Counted from the first letter of the stretch, positions 7,489 through 16,637 are shown. The stretch is DNA of 34,662 nt from Chloroflexota bacterium (GCA_023382055.1 JAMCQN010000178.1:1-34662); one strand, 5' to 3'. Numbers and translations are program-made. The notes: generated by a model from the letters alone, not told the origin.

Positions 7489-8760
7489 ATGTCAGTCTTT
7501 GAGGTAATCAATAACATCCTGAAGATTGTTGGCGACGCCGTCGCCGGGCTGATTACGAGTCTGCTCGGCGCGGGCGCGCTGTCGGAGATCGTCGTCATGT
7601 TCATTGCGGCGTTCGTGATCTGCGGTTTCTGCGCCGTCGCGTTCATGGCGATGACGTACGCCGAACGCAAGATCGTCGCCCGCATCCAGGACCGCATCGG
7701 CCCCAACCAGGCCGGTCCCTACGGCGTGCTGCAGCCGCTGGCCGACGGCGTCAAAATGTTCACCAAGGAAGACACCACGCCGGCGACGGCCGATCGCTGG
7801 GTCTATAACCTGGCGCCGCTGGTGATCGCGGTATTCGCGCTGCTGACTTACGCTGTGATTCCGTTTGCTCCCAGCGTGGTCGGCGCCAATCTGAACATCG
7901 GCGTGCTCTATGTGATCGCGGTGGGTTCCGGCAGCACCATCGCGATTATGATGGCCGGCTGGGGCAGCAACAACAAGTATTCGCTGCTGGGCGCCTTCCG
8001 CACCGTCGCGCAACTGGTGGGCTATGAAGTGCCCATGCTGCTGAACGTGCTGCCCGTGGTCATGCTGTCCGGCTCCATGAGCCTGGTGGACATCGTCGAG
8101 CGCCAGACCCTCGCCAACGGCGCGCACGGCATACCCTTCATCCTGATGTTGCCTCTTTCCGCGCTCATCTTTCTGATCAGCGGCATCGCCGAGACGGGCC
8201 GCTCGCCCTTCGACCTGCTGGAGGCCGAGTCGGAAATCGTGGCCGGCTTCCACGTCGAGTACAGCGGCATGAAGTTCGCGCTGTTCTTCCTGGGCGAGTA
8301 CGTGAATGCGCTGGCCGTCTCGATCATGTTCGCGGTGCTGTTCCTGGGCGGGTATGCCGGGCCGGTGCTGCCCCCTTACATCTGGCTGCTGCTCAAAGCG
8401 GCGGCGGTGTTCACGGTGCTGATGTGGCTGCGCGGAACGCTCCCGCGCGTGCGCGTCGATCAGTTGATGAGCTTTAACTGGAAGTTCCTTGTCCCCATGT
8501 CCATCGTCAACGTGATCCTCGTCATGGTGCTGGCGAAGGTGTTTGTGGCGGACCCGGCGCTGGCGGCGGCGAACGGCGGCATCGCCGTGTCCCCGGGCAT
8601 GCAGGCGCTGATCCTGTTCGTCTCGAATGGGGTGGTGCTGCTGTCGGCTCTCGGCATCGTCGCCCGGCATGCGCGCCAGATGCGCCTGGTGGAGGCGGAA
8701 GACCTGGAGAAGCGCCGCGCTCAGAATATGCTTGTTGCGGCCAAGGCGGTGGCGCAATGA
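7489..8760 (+). CDS. nuoH: NADH-quinone oxidoreductase subunit H (complex I membrane arm)
   Basis: A 423-residue multi-helix subunit that forms most of the quinone-binding chamber and the start of the proton path. Signatures are ERK at 59-61, RIGPNQAGPYG from about 69, and the acidic loop ETGRSPFDLLEAESE at 235-249, followed by GFHVEYSGMKFALFFLGEY. It is longer than the E. coli protein (about 325) because of extra N- and C-terminal residues. The ATG at 7489 has GGAG at 7480-7483; a GTG two codons earlier is less well spaced. Its stop overlaps the nuoJ start in ATGA, so the two are translationally coupled. Confidence 0.95.
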   Translation: MSVFEVINNILKIVGDAVAGLITSLLGAGALSEIVVMFIAAFVICGFCAVAFMAMTYAERKIVARIQDRIGPNQAGPYGVLQPLADGVKMFTKEDTTPATADRWVYNLAPLVIAVFALLTYAVIPFAPSVVGANLNIGVLYVIAVGSGSTIAIMMAGWGSNNKYSLLGAFRTVAQLVGYEVPMLLNVLPVVMLSGSMSLVDIVERQTLANGAHGIPFILMLPLSALIFLISGIAETGRSPFDLLEAESEIVAGFHVEYSGMKFALFFLGEYVNALAVSIMFAVLFLGGYAGPVLPPYIWLLLKAAAVFTVLMWLRGTLPRVRVDQLMSFNWKFLVPMSIVNVILVMVLAKVFVADPALAAANGGIAVSPGMQALILFVSNGVVLLSALGIVARHARQMRLVEAEDLEKRRAQNMLVAAKAVAQ

Positions 8761-9419
8761 TACTGACCATTCAACAGATTCTATTCATCGTGATTGCGCT
8801 GGTCGTCCTGATCTCGGCCGTCCTGGTCGTCACGACGCGCAACCTGTTTCATGCGGCGTTATTCCTGGTCGTGTCATTCTTCGGCGTGGCGGGGTTCTAC
8901 GTGCTGCTGGACGCCGGTTTCTTCGCCGCCGTGCAGGTGATGATCTATATCGGCGCGATCTCGATTCTGTTCATCTTCGCCGTCATGCTTACGCGCGACG
9001 TGATCACGTCGGCGCGGGGGAACTCGCAATGGATCGCGGCCGCAGTCGTAGCAGCCGCGATTTTTATTATCGCGGCCATCCTGCTCGGCCCGGCGGCGCT
9101 TATCATCCGCGGGCGCGAGTTCGGCAACGTGCAGTGGTCCGATCCGAACGGACCTGCGGCGACGTCGGCGACCGTTATCGGCGACCTGGGGCGCGGGCTG
9201 GTGAGCTTCAACCAGTATGCCGTGCCGTTCCTGCTGGGCGCCGTGCTGCTGCTGGTGGCCATGGTTGGCGCCATCTGGGTGGCGCGTGAACGGCGCAGCC
9301 GCGATATGGCCGCCGAGCGCGCCGCAGCCGCCGCCGACGATATCGGTTCCGACACGGACCAGCCGGTGCAGGAAGAGCTTCCGTTGCCCGACAACAGCAT
9401 GGCGACTGAGAAGCATTGA
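8757..9419 (+). CDS. nuoJ: NADH-quinone oxidoreductase subunit J (complex I membrane arm)
   Basis: A 220-residue membrane subunit with five predicted helices. The early helices carry the NuoJ pattern (NLFHAALFLVVSFFGVAGFY, then VQVMIYIGAISILFIFAVML). The third helix, VMIYIGAISILFIF, matches the segment known to change between alpha and pi helix during turnover. The C-terminal 40 residues are charged and probably cytoplasmic. It overlaps nuoH by four bases (ATGA) and precedes nuoK by 16 bases. Confidence 0.93.
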   Translation: MILTIQQILFIVIALVVLISAVLVVTTRNLFHAALFLVVSFFGVAGFYVLLDAGFFAAVQVMIYIGAISILFIFAVMLTRDVITSARGNSQWIAAAVVAAAIFIIAAILLGPAALIIRGREFGNVQWSDPNGPAATSATVIGDLGRGLVSFNQYAVPFLLGAVLLLVAMVGAIWVARERRSRDMAAERAAAAADDIGSDTDQPVQEELPLPDNSMATEKH

Positions 9420-9435
9420 GGATGGTGTACGAACG

Positions 9436-9753
9436 ATGTTAAATGGAATTCCGCTTTTCTGGTATCTGATTGTTTCCGCGGCATTATTCTGCATCGGGCT
9501 GTATGGCGTGATGGCGCGCAAGAACACTATCGCCATGCTGATGGGCGTGGAACTGATGCTGAACGCCGTCAACATCAACCTGATCGCCTTCTGGCGCTAT
9601 GTAACGCCGAAATCGACGGCCGGCCTCGCGTTTGCCGCATTCATCTTCGTCGTGGCGGCGGCGGAAGCAGCCGTAGGCCTGGGGCTGATCATCTCGGTAT
9701 ACCGCAACACCCGCAGCGTTGACCCGGAGAAAATCGATTCATTGAAACTGTAA
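9436..9753 (+). CDS. nuoK: NADH-quinone oxidoreductase subunit K (complex I membrane arm)
   Basis: A 105-residue, three-helix antiporter-related subunit. The two membrane glutamates needed for proton movement are present: Glu39 in MLMGVELMLNAVN and Glu77 in VVAAAEAAVGLG. The length is normal (about 100). The ATG at 9436 is chosen because the first helix follows directly; the frame stays open upstream into nuoJ but that part is unrelated. Confidence 0.95.
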   Translation: MLNGIPLFWYLIVSAALFCIGLYGVMARKNTIAMLMGVELMLNAVNINLIAFWRYVTPKSTAGLAFAAFIFVVAAAEAAVGLGLIISVYRNTRSVDPEKIDSLKL

Positions 9754-9757
9754 TGCC

Positions 9758-11941
9758 ATGACCAAAGAACTTCTTGGTACGCTTACCTGGCTGGCGCCGC
9801 TGCCTCCCCTGCTGTCATTCGCAGTCATCGCCTTATTCACCAATCGCAACCGCCAGACCAGTTCGACCATCGCCGTGCTGGCGATGCTGGCCTCACTCGT
9901 CCTGTCCTTTATCGTGCTGTTCAACGCGCTGGGCATGCCCGACCTGGGCAGCGCCCCCATCCGCGGCGTCCCGTACCGCTTCCTGCCCACCGGCGACAGC
10001 ACCTTCGACATCGGCGTGGCGGTTGACCCGCTCGGCGCGACGTTCCTGTTCATGGTGCCGCTGACCTGCACACTGATCTTCATCTACAGCATCGGCTACA
10101 TGGCCTCCGATCCGCTCTACGCGCGCTTCTTCGCTTTCCTCAGCCTGTTCGGCGGGTCGATGATGGGATTTGTCGTGTCCGACAACCTGCTGATGCTGTT
10201 CGTGTTCTGGGAGTTGATGGGCTTCTGCTCGTACGCGCTGATCGGCTTCTTTTACCGCAAACCTTCGGCCTACAAAGCGGCGGTCAAAGCCTTCATGACC
10301 ACCCGCGTGGGCGACATGCTGTTGCTGCTGGGCATCGTCTATCTGTATACCCAGACCGGCACGCTGAACTTCTTCAGCGTTCTGCACGACGGGAAAGTGC
10401 TCGCCACGCTGGCGGGAACGCCGGCCGTGCTGGGGCTGGGCATTTCGGCCGCCGGCCTCATCGCGATTCTGATCTTCGGCGGCACGGTGGGCAAAAGCGC
10501 GCAGTTCCCGCTGCACGTGTGGTTGCCCGATGCTATGGAAGGCCCCACACCCGTCAGCGCGATGATCCACGCCGCCACGATGGTCAGCGCCGGCATTTTC
10601 CTGCTGCTGCGTTTCTTCCCGCTGTTGCAGGCGGGCGGCCGCGATAATCCGGCTTTCATCGTCGTCGGCGTCATCGGCGCGATCACCGCCTTCATGGGCG
10701 CGACAATCGCCGTGGCGCAATACGACATCAAACGCGTGCTGGCATTCTCCACCATCAGCCAGCTCGGTTTCATGGTGGCGGCGGTGGGGATCGGCGCGTA
10801 CACTGCGGCCGTGTTCCACCTGCTGGCGCACGCCTTCTTCAAGTCGCTGCTGTTCCTGAGTTCCGGTTCGGTGATCCACGGCGTGGAACACGGGCACGAA
10901 CACGCCCACGGGCACGAGCATGCGGAAGCGCACGCTGGCGAGCACGCGCACGCGGCAGACGAAACGCCGCAGCCGGAATTCGACGCGCAGGATATGCGCA
11001 ATATGGGCGGCCTGCGCAAACGCATGCCCATCACATTCCTGGCGTTCCTGGCGGGCGGGCTGGCGCTGGCCGGCTTCCCGCTCATCACGGCGGGCTTCTG
11101 GAGCAAGGATGAAATCCTGGCGGACGCCTTTCACGGCCTGACCCAGGGCAGTTGGATTTCGTCGCTCGTCTTTATCGTGCTGGCGGTGTCCGCGCTGCTC
11201 ACGGCGTTTTATATCGGCCGGCAGATCTGCTTGACCTTCTTTGGGCAGCCCCGCACCGAGGCGGCCGCCAATGCGACCGAGTCGGTTCCAACCATGACCT
11301 TCCCGCTGATCGTGCTGGCGGTATTTGCCATCTTCTTCGGCTTTGTCAGCGTGCCGCCGGACTTCCCGGTGCTTGGCCCGCTGTTCGGTTCCGCGGCCGG
11401 CTGGCTGAAGAACTTCGCCGCGACGCAGTTGGTCGAACTGCAAGCCTTCAAAGAAGAGGCCGTGCACTTCAATGCCATACCGCTGCTCACCTCGCTGGTT
11501 GTCGCGCTGGGCGGCCTGGGGCTGGGTTGGCTGGTCTATGGCCAGAAGCCCCTGCAGGCCGGCCAGGCGGACCCGGTCGAGAAGCTGGGCGGGTTGTTCA
11601 AGTTCCTGCACAACCGCTGGTACTTCGACGAGTTGTACCGCGCCATCTTCATCAACCCGCTGCAGGCCATCGCGGACAACTACACGCGCATCGTGGACAA
11701 AGGCGTCATCGACTGGTTCCTGGAGGGCGTGTATAAGGCCGGCGTCGTCATCGCGCGCGGCCTGCGGGAATTCGACCGCGTGGTCATCACCGGCGGTTCC
11801 GACCTGATCGGCAACACGGTTCGCAGCATCGGACGCGAGGGGCGCGAGTTGCAGAGCGGGCAGGTGCAGAACTACCTGCTCTCGGCGCTTATCGCCGCAG
11901 TCGTCCTGATGGTGTTCTTCCTTGTGGTGCTGGCGCAATAG
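9758..11941 (+). CDS. nuoL: NADH-quinone oxidoreductase subunit L (distal antiporter-like proton pump) with long lateral helix and His-rich loop
   Basis: A 727-residue antiporter-like subunit, clearly larger than the 613-residue E. coli protein. The pump residues are present: the TM5 glutamate in FVFWELMGF, Lys246 in TVGKSAQFPLHVW, the HAATMVSAG segment, Lys in DIKRVLAFSTISQLG, and the TM12 lysine in GFWSKDEIL. There are two enlargements. The loop after GSVIHG (residues 374-398) carries ten histidines in 25 residues. The C-terminal lateral-helix region between RWYFDELY and LQSGQVQNY is about 25 residues longer than in the NuoL proteins I can recall, with the extra part near 670-695. Such an extension is what is needed to reach past an extra NuoM, and one is encoded at 13526-15073. 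Confidence 0.95.
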   Translation: MTKELLGTLTWLAPLPPLLSFAVIALFTNRNRQTSSTIAVLAMLASLVLSFIVLFNALGMPDLGSAPIRGVPYRFLPTGDSTFDIGVAVDPLGATFLFMVPLTCTLIFIYSIGYMASDPLYARFFAFLSLFGGSMMGFVVSDNLLMLFVFWELMGFCSYALIGFFYRKPSAYKAAVKAFMTTRVGDMLLLLGIVYLYTQTGTLNFFSVLHDGKVLATLAGTPAVLGLGISAAGLIAILIFGGTVGKSAQFPLHVWLPDAMEGPTPVSAMIHAATMVSAGIFLLLRFFPLLQAGGRDNPAFIVVGVIGAITAFMGATIAVAQYDIKRVLAFSTISQLGFMVAAVGIGAYTAAVFHLLAHAFFKSLLFLSSGSVIHGVEHGHEHAHGHEHAEAHAGEHAHAADETPQPEFDAQDMRNMGGLRKRMPITFLAFLAGGLALAGFPLITAGFWSKDEILADAFHGLTQGSWISSLVFIVLAVSALLTAFYIGRQICLTFFGQPRTEAAANATESVPTMTFPLIVLAVFAIFFGFVSVPPDFPVLGPLFGSAAGWLKNFAATQLVELQAFKEEAVHFNAIPLLTSLVVALGGLGLGWLVYGQKPLQAGQADPVEKLGGLFKFLHNRWYFDELYRAIFINPLQAIADNYTRIVDKGVIDWFLEGVYKAGVVIARGLREFDRVVITGGSDLIGNTVRSIGREGRELQSGQVQNYLLSALIAAVVLMVFFLVVLAQ

Positions 11942-11964
11942 CGAACGGAGTGAGGTTCTGAATC

Positions 11965-13509
11965 ATGGATTTCATATTAAGCAATATCCTTCCCCTGCTG
12001 GTGCTTGCGCCGGTCGTCGGCATGCTGCTGGTTTTACTTGCGCCTGCGGATCAACCTCGCCTGATCAAGTGGGGTTCCATCGCCTTCAGCCTCATCCCGC
12101 TGGCGCTGTCCATCGTGATGTGGGCGGGCTATAACCAGGCGCAGGCGGGTTTCCAGTTTGAACAGCAGGCCACCTGGTTTCCGCAGATCAACTCCAGTTT
12201 CCACGTCGGCGTGGACGGCATCAGCATCCCGCTGATCGTGCTGTGCGCGCTGCTCACCCCGCTGTCCATGCTCATGTCGCTGTCGATCCAGAAAGGGGTG
12301 AAAGCCTTCTTCGCGCTGTTCTTCCTGCTGGAAGCAGCGGTCATCGGTTGTTTCGTCTCGCTCGACCTGATTCTCTTCTTCCTGTTCTTCGAGTTCAGCC
12401 TGGTGCCGATGTTCTTCCTGATCAACCAGTGGGGCGGCTTGAACAAGCGCTACGCCTCGTTCAAGTTCATCCTCTACACCATGGCCGCCAGCCTGGGCAT
12501 GCTGCTGGCAATCCAGGTGGTCGGGCTGGCCTCGAAGAGCTTCGACATCGTGTACCTGTTCTCGCCGGCGGGGCGTCCCTTCACCGGCGCGAACCAGGTT
12601 AACCTGCTGGTGCAGAACCCGGATATCTGGAAGGGCGTTGCCTTCTTCGCCTTTGGCCTCGCGTTTGCGCTCAAGCTGCCCATCTGGCCGTTCCACACTT
12701 GGCTGCCCGATGCGCACACCGAAGCGCCCACGGGCGGTTCGATGATGCTGGCCGGCATTTTGCTCAAGCTGGGCGGTTATGGATTCCTGCGCCTGGTTAT
12801 CCCGTTGTTCCCGGACGCCGCCGCGCAGTTTGCGCCGGTGCTGGCGGTGCTGGCCTTTGTCAGCATCGTGCTGGGCGCGTTCGCCGCGTGGGGCCAGAAT
12901 GACTTCAAGAAGCTGGTGGCTTACTCGTCGATCAACCACATGGGTTTCGTCGCACTCGGCGTGGCCTCGGCAGCGCTGTACTTTGGCGGCAAAGCCGTGA
13001 CGGGTTTGGACGCGAATATCGCCGCCAGCGGCGCGGTATTCCAGATGGTTACGCACGGCCTGTCGTCGGCGGCCATGTTCGCGCTGGTCGGCGTGGTGTA
13101 TGAGCGCTCGCACACGCGCGACCTGACGAAGTACGGCGGCCTGTGGTCGATCATGCCGCTGTACGGAGGCATCCTGCTTTTCTGCTCAATTGGGTCGCTT
13201 GGCCTGCCCGGCCTGTCCGGCTTCGTCAGCGAGTTCATGGTGACGCGGGGCGCCTGGCCGGCCTTCACGCTGCTGACCATCCTGTCGATGGCCGGTTTGC
13301 TGGTGACCGGCATCTATATTCTGAAGGCGCTGCAAAAGGTGCTGCACGGGCCGCTAGGCGAGGAATGGCGCCACCACAGGTTGCCCGACATCAATATTCC
13401 GGAAATCCTGGCCGTCGCGCCGCTGATGGTTGCGATGCTGGTTCTGGGGATTTACCCGTCGCTTGTCCTTAACCTGATCAATGTCGGCGTGGTGCGACTG
13501 TTCCAATAA
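11965..13509 (+). CDS. nuoM: NADH-quinone oxidoreductase subunit M (antiporter-like proton pump)
   Basis: A 514-residue membrane pump with all key residues of the family: Glu143 (TM5, FFEFSLVPMFF), Lys237 (TM7, ALKLPIWPFHTW), Lys268 (TM8, GILLKLGGYGFLR) and Glu423 (TM12, GFVSEFMV). LPDAHTEAPTGGSMM is the classical NuoM signature. A GGAGTGAGG stretch upstream serves as ribosome site. It should be the ordinary NuoM, in contrast to the altered copy that follows 16 bases later. Confidence 0.95.
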   Translation: MDFILSNILPLLVLAPVVGMLLVLLAPADQPRLIKWGSIAFSLIPLALSIVMWAGYNQAQAGFQFEQQATWFPQINSSFHVGVDGISIPLIVLCALLTPLSMLMSLSIQKGVKAFFALFFLLEAAVIGCFVSLDLILFFLFFEFSLVPMFFLINQWGGLNKRYASFKFILYTMAASLGMLLAIQVVGLASKSFDIVYLFSPAGRPFTGANQVNLLVQNPDIWKGVAFFAFGLAFALKLPIWPFHTWLPDAHTEAPTGGSMMLAGILLKLGGYGFLRLVIPLFPDAAAQFAPVLAVLAFVSIVLGAFAAWGQNDFKKLVAYSSINHMGFVALGVASAALYFGGKAVTGLDANIAASGAVFQMVTHGLSSAAMFALVGVVYERSHTRDLTKYGGLWSIMPLYGGILLFCSIGSLGLPGLSGFVSEFMVTRGAWPAFTLLTILSMAGLLVTGIYILKALQKVLHGPLGEEWRHHRLPDINIPEILAVAPLMVAMLVLGIYPSLVLNLINVGVVRLFQ

Positions 13510-13525
13510 TCCAGGCTGAATAGAC

Positions 13526-15073
13526 ATGGTTACAACTACATTTTCAATTCCGGTTCTCACACTGATCATGCTTTCGCCGGTGATCGGCGCGGTGATCATC
13601 GCGATACTGCCGAAGGAGCGCACCGACGCCATCAAGACGGTCGCGGCCGCCGCTGCGTTCCTGTCGCTGCTGCTGTCGTTCCTGGTGTTCATCGGCTATA
13701 ACCGCGACCTGGGCGGTTTCCAGTTCACCGAACAATTCGACTGGATTCCCTCGCTGGGGATCGGCTATCACGTCGGGGTGGACGGGTTCAGCGCGCCGAT
13801 GCTGCTGCTGACGGGCATCGTCCTGTTCGGCGCCGTGCTGGTGTCGTGGCGCGATAACGACCGCCCCCGCTCGTTCTTCGCGTATCTGCTGCTGCTGGTT
13901 TCCGGCGTGTTCGGCGCATTCATGTCGCTGGACATCTTCCTGTTCCTGATCTTCTACGAAATGGTGCTGTTCCCCGTCTATGTGCTCATCGCGGGCTGGG
14001 GCAGCACGCGGCGCGAATATGCCGCCATGAAGCTGACGATTTACCTGTTCGTCGGCTCGCTGGTGGCGATCGTCGGCCTGCTGGTGGTGTATTTCCAGGC
14101 CGGCGCGAGTTTTGACTTCCTGAAGCTGTCCGAGGGCGTCCGCAACATGCCGGCGGCGCAGTTCGAGCAGGTGCGCCCGTGGTTCCTGGCGATCTTCGTC
14201 GGGTTCGGCGTGCTGGCCAGCCTGTGGCCGCTGCACAACTGGTCGCCCGACGGCTACGCCGCGGCGCCGACGGCAGTATCCATGTTGCACGGCGGCGTGC
14301 TGAAGGCGACCGGCGCTTATGCCGCGCTGCGTTTCGGCGTGCAGTTGATGCCCGAAGCAGCCAAGTATTTCCTGCCCGTCGTGGTATTCCTGGCGCTGGC
14401 GAACGTGCTGTACGCCGGGTTGATCGCGTTTAACCAGAAAGACCTCAAGTACATCGTGGGATTCGCCTCCGTGAGCCACCTCGGCCTGGTGCTGCTGGGC
14501 ATCACGGCGCTGAACGAGTTCGGCCTGAACGGCGCCGGGTTGGAACTGTTCGCCGGCGGCGTCATGACCGGCCTGATGTTCGCGCTGGTCGGCATCGTAT
14601 ACGGGCGGGCGCATAACCGCAATATCGACGAATTGAACGGCTTTGTGCGCATCATGCCGCTGGCGGCAGTCGGTTTTGTGATCGCGGCGCTGACGGCTAT
14701 GGGCATGCCGGGGTTGCCGGGCTTTCCGGCGGAAATACAGATCTTCATGGGGCTGTGGCAGGCGGCGCAGACCAACAGCATGATCGTCCCCGGCGCGCTG
14801 AACTGGTGGTACGGCTATATCGCCATCGCCGGCGTCCTGGTCGTCCTCATCACCGCCGCGTGGACTTTGCGCGCGGTCTACCGCGTGTACTTTACCGAGC
14901 CCGCCAATCCGGAATGGCAGCGCCTGCCGGGACTCGACGCGCTGGAAAAAGTCGCTATCGTGTTTATGTCGGGAGTTCTGATCGTGGTCGGCCTGATGCC
15001 CAACACGGTCATGGCGGTCGTACAAAGCGGCGTGCAACTGATTGTGAAGGCGCTGGGCGCTGTCGGCGGCTGA
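13526..15073 (+). CDS. Second NuoM paralogue (NuoM2), extra antiporter-like subunit lacking the TM7 lysine
   Basis: A 515-residue homologue of NuoM. Glu145 (TM5, FYEMVLFPVY), Lys260 (TM8, GGVLKATGAY) and Glu403 (TM12, GFPAEIQ) are kept. The TM7 lysine that precedes W-P-x-H in NuoM is lost: the segment here is FGVLASLWPLHNW, with Leu230 in the lysine position. The signature loop also differs (SPDGYAAAPTAVSMLHGG instead of LPDAHTEAPTGGSM). It sits between nuoM and nuoN in the same operon, so it is likely built into the complex as a fourth antiporter-like unit. Whether it pumps is uncertain. It could instead be a NuoM-like subunit of an alternative form of the complex. Confidence 0.9.
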   Translation: MVTTTFSIPVLTLIMLSPVIGAVIIAILPKERTDAIKTVAAAAAFLSLLLSFLVFIGYNRDLGGFQFTEQFDWIPSLGIGYHVGVDGFSAPMLLLTGIVLFGAVLVSWRDNDRPRSFFAYLLLLVSGVFGAFMSLDIFLFLIFYEMVLFPVYVLIAGWGSTRREYAAMKLTIYLFVGSLVAIVGLLVVYFQAGASFDFLKLSEGVRNMPAAQFEQVRPWFLAIFVGFGVLASLWPLHNWSPDGYAAAPTAVSMLHGGVLKATGAYAALRFGVQLMPEAAKYFLPVVVFLALANVLYAGLIAFNQKDLKYIVGFASVSHLGLVLLGITALNEFGLNGAGLELFAGGVMTGLMFALVGIVYGRAHNRNIDELNGFVRIMPLAAVGFVIAALTAMGMPGLPGFPAEIQIFMGLWQAAQTNSMIVPGALNWWYGYIAIAGVLVVLITAAWTLRAVYRVYFTEPANPEWQRLPGLDALEKVAIVFMSGVLIVVGLMPNTVMAVVQSGVQLIVKALGAVGG

Positions 15074-15107
15074 TTCTGCACAGGCTAACAAACGGGCAAA
15101 CGGAGAT

Positions 15108-16631
15108 ATGTTCGACAATCCATTTAATCCATCGGAATTACTCGCGGTTGCGCCAGAGATTGGCCTGACCATCTGGGCGTTTTTCATCCTGTCGCTGGAC
15201 TTTCTCAAACTGCCCAGCATGAACCGGCGCGCACTCGGCCTGCTGTCGGCGCTTGGAATGCTGGCGGTGATGGTCCTGTCCGCGGTGCTCGCGCCGCCGG
15301 CGCAGAAAAGCACGCTGCTGCTGGGCGGCATGGTGCGCAACGATCTGTTCGCATACGTGTTCGACGCCATCTTCATCGTCGCGGGCGCGCTGACCTGTCT
15401 TGCATCGATCGATTTCCGGCCGGTCAAGGCCGGCGGCGAGTTCTACGCGCTGATCATCCTGGCCACCATGGGCATGTGCCTGATGGCGGCGTCCAATGAC
15501 ATCATCCTGCTTTATCTCGCCACCGAGACCTCCAGCATGGCCCTCTATCTGCTGGCCGGGTTCATGCGCGACACGCCGCGCAGCGCCGAGGCGGGCATCA
15601 AGTACTTCATCTTCGGCGCGGTCGCCTCCACGATCATGCTGTACGGGCTGAGCCTGGTGTACGGGTTGAGCGGCCACACCGGTTACCAGGATATCGCGAC
15701 GGCCATTGTGAAACTGCAACCCGGGGCATCCTCGATGATGGCGGTATTTGCGCTGCTGCTGGTCGTCGTCGGGTTCGCCTTCAAGACTACGACCGTGCCG
15801 TTCCATTTCTGGGCCCCCGATGTGTACGAAGGCGCGCCGACCCCCGTCACGGGTTTTATCAGCACCGCCTCCAAGGCCGCCGGGTTTGCCATCCTGATCC
15901 GCTTCCTGCTGTATGTCTTCTCGCCCATGCCGCAGTTCCAGACGCCGGCTTCGCTGGTGTGGGTAGCCATGATGCAACCGATCGCCATCCTGACCATGTT
16001 CCTGGGCAACCTGCTGGCGATCACGCAGACGAACGTCAAGCGCATGCTGGCTTATTCGAGCGTCGCGCAGGCCGGCTATATCATGATCGGCGTGACTGCA
16101 TTGGGCTACGCCGCAACGCGCGGCGAACTGACCGACGCCCTGCCGACCGCCATCGCCGCCGTGATCTTCTACATCGCCACGTATATGTTCACCAATATCG
16201 GCGCGTTCGCTATCGTCGGGCTGGTGTCGCAACGCGTGGGCGGCGACGACCTGAAGGACTTCAACGGGCTGTCGCGGCGTTCGCCGTACCTGGCGCTGGG
16301 CATGGTCGCTGTGCTGTTGAGCCTGACCGGCGCGCCGCCGCTGGTGGGTTTCGTCGGCAAGCTGTTCCTCTTCCGCTCGGCCATCAACGAGACGCTGGTG
16401 GGCTTGACGGTGATCGGGGTCATCAATGTATTGATCTCGGTATTCTATTATCTGGGCGTGGTGCGCGCGATGTATGTGGACCGCAGCCCGAACGAGGCCA
16501 GGCCATTCCCGGCGCCGGTGATGACGCGCTGGGTGGTCATTATCACCTCGGCGGCGGTATTGCTGATCACGATCATTTCAACGCCGTTCTGGGACCTGGC
16601 GCTGGCGGCGGCCAAGTCGTTTTTGAATTAG
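15108..16631 (+). CDS. nuoN: NADH-quinone oxidoreductase subunit N (antiporter-like proton pump)
   Basis: A 507-residue subunit proximal to the quinone site. The family features are present: a TM5 glutamate in YLATETSSMALYLLAGF, the TM7 lysine in GFAFKTTTVPFHFWAPD, the TM8 lysine in STASKAAGF, and the TM12 lysine in GFVGKLFLFRSA. NVKRMLAYSSVAQAGY is typical for the subunit. The ATG at 15108 has GGAG six bases upstream. It is the last gene of the nuo cluster; the ATP synthase cluster follows after 25 bases. Confidence 0.95.
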   Translation: MFDNPFNPSELLAVAPEIGLTIWAFFILSLDFLKLPSMNRRALGLLSALGMLAVMVLSAVLAPPAQKSTLLLGGMVRNDLFAYVFDAIFIVAGALTCLASIDFRPVKAGGEFYALIILATMGMCLMAASNDIILLYLATETSSMALYLLAGFMRDTPRSAEAGIKYFIFGAVASTIMLYGLSLVYGLSGHTGYQDIATAIVKLQPGASSMMAVFALLLVVVGFAFKTTTVPFHFWAPDVYEGAPTPVTGFISTASKAAGFAILIRFLLYVFSPMPQFQTPASLVWVAMMQPIAILTMFLGNLLAITQTNVKRMLAYSSVAQAGYIMIGVTALGYAATRGELTDALPTAIAAVIFYIATYMFTNIGAFAIVGLVSQRVGGDDLKDFNGLSRRSPYLALGMVAVLLSLTGAPPLVGFVGKLFLFRSAINETLVGLTVIGVINVLISVFYYLGVVRAMYVDRSPNEARPFPAPVMTRWVVIITSAAVLLITIISTPFWDLALAAAKSFLN

Positions 16632-16637
16632 CGGCTG

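Noticed and set aside
9893-11938. A 681-codon open frame on the minus strand opposite nuoL, and similar long frames opposite nuoM2 (13544-15427), nuoH and the M23 gene
   Set aside because: They are antisense shadows: highly biased to His, Gln, Arg and Ala as expected from GC-rich third positions, with no domain, and fully overlapped by well-supported genes.
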